A stretch of 8,870 bases of DNA from positions 1-8,870 of the forward strand of contig JBCBJZ010000149.1 in the NCBI GenBank assembly GCA_038522635.1, given 5' to 3'. Positions 6,183-8,870 of the stretch are shown in pieces; the stretch's first letter is position 1; every line of letters begins with the position of its first letter. The stretch comes from JBCBJZ01 sp038522635. Lineage in GTDB: Bacteria > Pseudomonadota > Alphaproteobacteria > Rhizobiales > Hyphomicrobiaceae. Made by a program: the position numbers and the translations under genes. The notes below the pieces were generated by a model, which saw only the letters and a program-made list of their open reading frames with translations, was not told the origin of the DNA and searched no databases.

Positions 6183-7625
6183 ATGCGGCTGCGTCCCATC
6201 CTGTTCGTGATCGCGCTTTTCCTATGCATCCTTGCGCTGTTGATGCTGCTTCCTGCCGCGCTCGACCTCGCGGACGGCAACCCCGGCTGGGTGATCTTCC
6301 TGACAACCGGCGTCATCAGCTTTTTCGTGGGCTCGATGGTGTTGCTCGTCACCTATGATGAGGTGATCCCAAGCCTCGGCCTCAAGGATCTATTTGCGAT
6401 CACCGCCGGCTGTTGGCTGGCCTTGCCCCTGTTTGCCAGCCTGCCGTTTCTGGGCCTTGGCCTTGACGTCACCTCATCGTTCTTCGAGGCCATGTCAGGG
6501 CTCACCGGAACCGGCGCCACCACGCTTGAAAAACTCAACACCCTTCCGCGAGGCATCCTGTTTTGGCGCGCGCTGCTCAATTGGACCGGCGGCTTCGCCA
6601 TCATCTTGATGGCCATGATCGTCATGCCCTATTTGCGGGTGGGGGGCATGCAACTCTTCCAATCCGAGCGCTCGGTGCGCGCCGAAAAGCTCTTTCCCCG
6701 CGCGCTCTCCATCGTCAGCGTCGTGGCAGGGCTTTACCTGTCGCTAACGCTGCTCGCCGCAACCGTCTTCATGCTGCTTGGCATGACCACCTTCGATGCG
6801 ATCTGCCATGCGATGGCGACCATGTCGACAGGTGGCTTTTCCACGCATGATGAAAGCATCGGTTTCTTCAAATCGCCGGCGATCGAGTGGGCCGTCATCG
6901 TCTTCATGACCATTGCGGCGATGCCCTATTTCGTCTTCATCGCGGCCTTGAAAGGGGACAGTTTCGCGCTGCCGCGCGACAGTCAGGTGCGCGGGCTCTT
7001 GACGTTGCTGCTGGTCGCATCGGGCGGCATGGCGCTGTGGCTCATCGTCAATCGCGACATTACCACTTGGGATGCGATACGCCGCAGCGTGTTCAACGTC
7101 AGCTCGATCCTGACCACCACGGGTTTTCGCAGCGGCGATTATGACATCTGGGGGCCGCTGGCGTTCGGCGTGTTCTTCCTGCTGATGTTCGTCGGCGGCA
7201 CCGCCGGATCAACCGCGGGCGGCATGAAGATTTTTAGGCTCCAGATCGCCACCATCATCACGCGCTCGCATGTGCTGCACCTGTTAAGTCCCAATCGGAT
7301 CATCGCCCTGGTCTACGATGGACGCCGCTTGGCCAGTGATGTGCCCTTCTCGATCGTCGCCTTTCTGGTGAGCTACATCGGGACCGTCGGGCTCGTCGCG
7401 GTGGTGCTGTCAGGCTTTGGTCTTGAGATCGTGACCGCCATCAGCTCAGCCGCCAGCGCGGTTGGTAACGTGGGGCCGGGGCTTGGCCCGGTGGTGGGAC
7501 CCGGCGGCAGTTTCGCCGACCTGCCTCAAGGCGCGAAATGGACGCTGGCTTTGGCCATGCTGTTTGGGCGGCTTGAATTGTTCACGCTGCTGGTGCTTGT
7601 GCGCCCTGAGTTCTGGCGGGGCTGA
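6183..7625 (+). CDS. trkH: TrkH family potassium uptake protein
   Basis: This 480-residue inner-membrane protein is close to the E. coli TrkH length (483). It is built of hydrophobic spans around four pore loops. The four selectivity-filter segments can be read in order: SGLTGTGATTL (105-115), MSTGGFSTHD (214-223), SSILTTTGFRSGD (307-319) and SAVGNVGPGLGP (425-436). The glycine-rich GGTAGSTAGGMKIFR follows the third filter, as usual. The protein moves K+ inward and normally works with the cytosolic NAD-binding regulator TrkA, which is not in this window. GGGGAGG at 6168-6174, 8 bases before the ATG, supports the start. The gene has its own unit: a terminator lies upstream and a convergent gene downstream. 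It could also pass Na+, since the TrkH/Ktr/HKT family varies, but all four filter glycines favour K+. Confidence 0.95.
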   Translation: MRLRPILFVIALFLCILALLMLLPAALDLADGNPGWVIFLTTGVISFFVGSMVLLVTYDEVIPSLGLKDLFAITAGCWLALPLFASLPFLGLGLDVTSSFFEAMSGLTGTGATTLEKLNTLPRGILFWRALLNWTGGFAIILMAMIVMPYLRVGGMQLFQSERSVRAEKLFPRALSIVSVVAGLYLSLTLLAATVFMLLGMTTFDAICHAMATMSTGGFSTHDESIGFFKSPAIEWAVIVFMTIAAMPYFVFIAALKGDSFALPRDSQVRGLLTLLLVASGGMALWLIVNRDITTWDAIRRSVFNVSSILTTTGFRSGDYDIWGPLAFGVFFLLMFVGGTAGSTAGGMKIFRLQIATIITRSHVLHLLSPNRIIALVYDGRRLASDVPFSIVAFLVSYIGTVGLVAVVLSGFGLEIVTAISSAASAVGNVGPGLGPVVGPGGSFADLPQGAKWTLALAMLFGRLELFTLLVLVRPEFWRG

Positions 7626-7651
7626 TCCGATCACCAGCCACGGACCTGCAA

Positions 7652-7771
7652 CGCGCAAGCTGCGCGCTAGAGTCGGTTCGCTTCAGGTTGAAGCGGAACC
7701 GACATCTAAGCTCTTGTTTTGCCGTTCATCTTTCGCCTCAGGTGATTCCACCTGAAGCGGATGAACTCTAG
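7652..7771. repeat. Palindromic intergenic element with terminal inverted repeats
   Basis: The core spans 7667-7771 (105 bases). Its ends, 7667-7688 and the complement of 7750-7771, are 22-base inverted repeats with 18 matches, perfect over the outer CTAGAGT and the inner CGCTTCAGGT. Hairpin one is 7672-7685 with 7689-7703: 14 base pairs, one bulged G and a 3-base loop. Hairpin two runs from GTTCATC (7724-7730) to GATGAAC (7760-7766) with the inner pair TCAGGTG/CACCTGA (7738-7744, 7749-7755). A further 6-base-pair hairpin, CGCGCA-AGC-TGCGCG (7652-7666), abuts the left end. The element lies between the convergent trkH and the membrane-protein gene, so it may also stop transcription from both sides, although there are no proper T-runs. 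From memory its style resembles dispersed alphaproteobacterial palindromic repeats; this was not searched. Confidence 0.75.
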
Positions 7772-7809
7772 CTTGCCCGGAGACATCATCAACTTATTCG
7801 CGCATCAGG

Positions 7810-8568
7810 TTATGAAAGACGGTGCGCGTGCGGCCCGAAACTCGCCATGAGCCCCGGCTCACTGGCCTGGCCGTGGCCCGCCCTTTGGTCGTGCTGCAGG
7901 GGCGCGTCGTACGCTGCGTTCACAACCGCTGGATCGCGCACCAGCGGATCAGGCAAAGGCGCGGTCGCCCGCTCGAAGACCGCTTCAACCGTCGCAGGAG
8001 CCGTCGCCGGCGCCTCACCCACCGTCTCCTGCACGCCATGACGGGGCTGACGTTCGCGGGTGACCCATACCCAGCACAGCAGGCTGGCCGGAATCGCCAA
8101 GGCCGCTTCGACAAGCGTCGCCTCAATGGCAGGACGCTGCCCGAAAGGTTGCAACGTTAGCCACAGCACCACGATCAGGGCCGCCACCGCGTATCCGGCC
8201 GTCGCCGCCTCCCACCAGGGTAGGCGCCCGCGCAGACACGCCGACAGCCACAACAGCGTTCCTGTTGCGAGGCCCCACAGCACGCCCGTGGCGGGGTAGA
8301 GCAGCACTAAGGCCACCGTTTGCGCCAAAGCGCTGGCGTGCGCGGCATCGCTGACGCCTTTAACGGCCCACAGATGTGTCAGCATGGCGGAGCCGACGAG
8401 CACGCTGAGCACCGCGCCGCCGGCCGCATAGGTTGCGATGATCGATGATGCATGCACCCGCGCGCCCGTCCCCGCACCTACGCCAGCGCCTTGCGCTCGC
8501 CCCGCGTCGTAACCGGCTTGGTGAGGGCGTACCCCGTCCCCAAAGTCAATCGCTGTCCCGTAGGCCAT
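7810..8568 (-). CDS. Multi-pass membrane protein of unknown function
   Basis: I do not recognise this 252-residue protein. The frame is probably real: it has an AGGAG ribosome site (complement of 8579-8583) 10 bases before the ATG at 8568, and the translation has clean, well-spaced hydrophobic segments. The first 40 residues are polar, with a glycine/alanine-rich run (26-36). Membrane spans are likely at about 41-68, 78-111 (long enough for two), 121-141 and 147-170, giving four or five in all. RERQPRHG follows the last span (171-178), and the remaining tail is rich in Ala and Pro and probably cytoplasmic. There is no signal peptide, no conserved catalytic motif and no recognisable family pattern. 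It converges with trkH, with no neighbour on its own strand inside the window. Opposing frames in the same stretch are lower in hydrophobic order and look like shadows. Confidence 0.7.
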   Translation of the reverse strand: MAYGTAIDFGDGVRPHQAGYDAGRAQGAGVGAGTGARVHASSIIATYAAGGAVLSVLVGSAMLTHLWAVKGVSDAAHASALAQTVALVLLYPATGVLWGLATGTLLWLSACLRGRLPWWEAATAGYAVAALIVVLWLTLQPFGQRPAIEATLVEAALAIPASLLCWVWVTRERQPRHGVQETVGEAPATAPATVEAVFERATAPLPDPLVRDPAVVNAAYDAPLQHDQRAGHGQASEPGLMASFGPHAHRLS

Positions 8569-8870
8569 CGGATCGCTGCTCCTGCTTCGCGGCCGTCGCG
8601 GCTACGTTGAAAGCGACCTCGCTGCAAAACGAAGCGAGGCAGCGCCAAAACCCTTCGCTCAACCGTCCGTCCCATCGCCTGCGGTGATGCACCTTCAGCG
8701 GACCCGGTTCTTTCGCCTGGGTGCAGCTTTGGTCATCGACCAAAACCTCCATAACCAACAAGCCGTTGCTCGGTTATGAAGTGATTTGCGCTGAATTGTG
8801 TCGAGGCGGCATGACACGAGAAAGAGATAAGGACAGCTGCTGCACGCACGCCACACGGCACGCGCGCAGC
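8569..8870. other. Right-end region without a supportable gene (302 bases)
   Basis: This stretch should hold the promoter of the minus-strand membrane-protein gene. Visible structures are a 7-base-pair hairpin CCTCGCT/AGCGAGG (8617-8639, 9-base loop), the perfect palindrome listed separately at 8728-8744, and ATAACC/GGTTAT (8751-8756 and 8772-8777). I see no clear promoter hexamers and no RNA gene. A plus-strand ATG at 8811 stays open to the window edge but has too little sequence to judge. Confidence 0.5.
8728..8744. promoter_or_regulatory. Perfect 7-base palindrome, possible operator
   Basis: TTTGGTC and GACCAAA flank a 3-base spacer, 160 bases upstream of the minus-strand membrane-protein start. 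The size and symmetry fit a dimeric repressor site. No T-run follows on the plus strand, so it is unlikely to be a terminator. Which regulator would bind is unknown. Confidence 0.35.

Noticed and set aside
8445..8687. Plus-strand frame opposite the start of the membrane-protein gene
   Set aside because: It is arginine/serine/proline-rich with no domain, it lacks a ribosome site, and it overlaps the better supported minus-strand gene.
8811..8870. Possible start of a plus-strand gene at the right edge (ATG at 8811)
   Set aside because: Only 20 codons are visible, the GAGG before it is just 4 bases from the ATG, and the residues give no family hint.

Overview
The window is GC-rich and looks chromosomal, most likely from an alphaproteobacterium. 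The support is general: a BolA-family gene next to a CGFS monothiol glutaredoxin, high-GC codon use throughout, and a palindromic intergenic repeat of a kind I associate with that class. I cannot place it more finely. No phage, plasmid, CRISPR, rRNA or tRNA gene is visible.

Layout. Positions 1-1078 carry three minus-strand genes, transcribed in the order Lrp/AsnC-type regulator, BolA-family protein, monothiol glutaredoxin (cut by the window edge). Positions 1079-1349 are a divergent control region with many inverted and direct repeats. Positions 1350-7625 carry four plus-strand genes: a 913-residue single-chain 2-oxo acid dehydrogenase E1 of the AceE/MdeB type, a 2-oxopent-4-enoate hydratase-like protein of the FAH superfamily, GTP cyclohydrolase I (folE), and a TrkH-type potassium transporter. 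A rho-independent terminator at 5975-6012 separates folE from trkH. Positions 7626-7809 separate two convergent genes and hold a 105-base element with terminal inverted repeats and two internal hairpins. Positions 7810-8568 (minus) encode a multi-pass membrane protein that I do not recognise. Positions 8569-8870 hold no supportable gene but contain several inverted repeats.

How the genes work together. The BolA protein and the glutaredoxin are a known partner pair that share a [2Fe-2S] cluster in iron-sulfur and iron handling. The regulator and the E1 gene are divergent and share a repeat-rich control region, so the regulator probably controls the E1. No E2 or E3 subunit gene is present, and the Lrp-type partner recalls the Pseudomonas mde system, so a 2-oxobutyrate or other 2-oxo acid role is as plausible as pyruvate. 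The hydratase downstream also handles a 2-oxo acid, but co-function is not proven. folE (pterin/folate synthesis) and trkH (potassium uptake) appear to be independent housekeeping units.

The points most worth a second look are the operator-like arrays between the regulator and the E1 gene, a perfect palindrome at the extreme left edge where the glutaredoxin departs from its family pattern, and the palindromic element after trkH. I see no clear new multi-gene system here.
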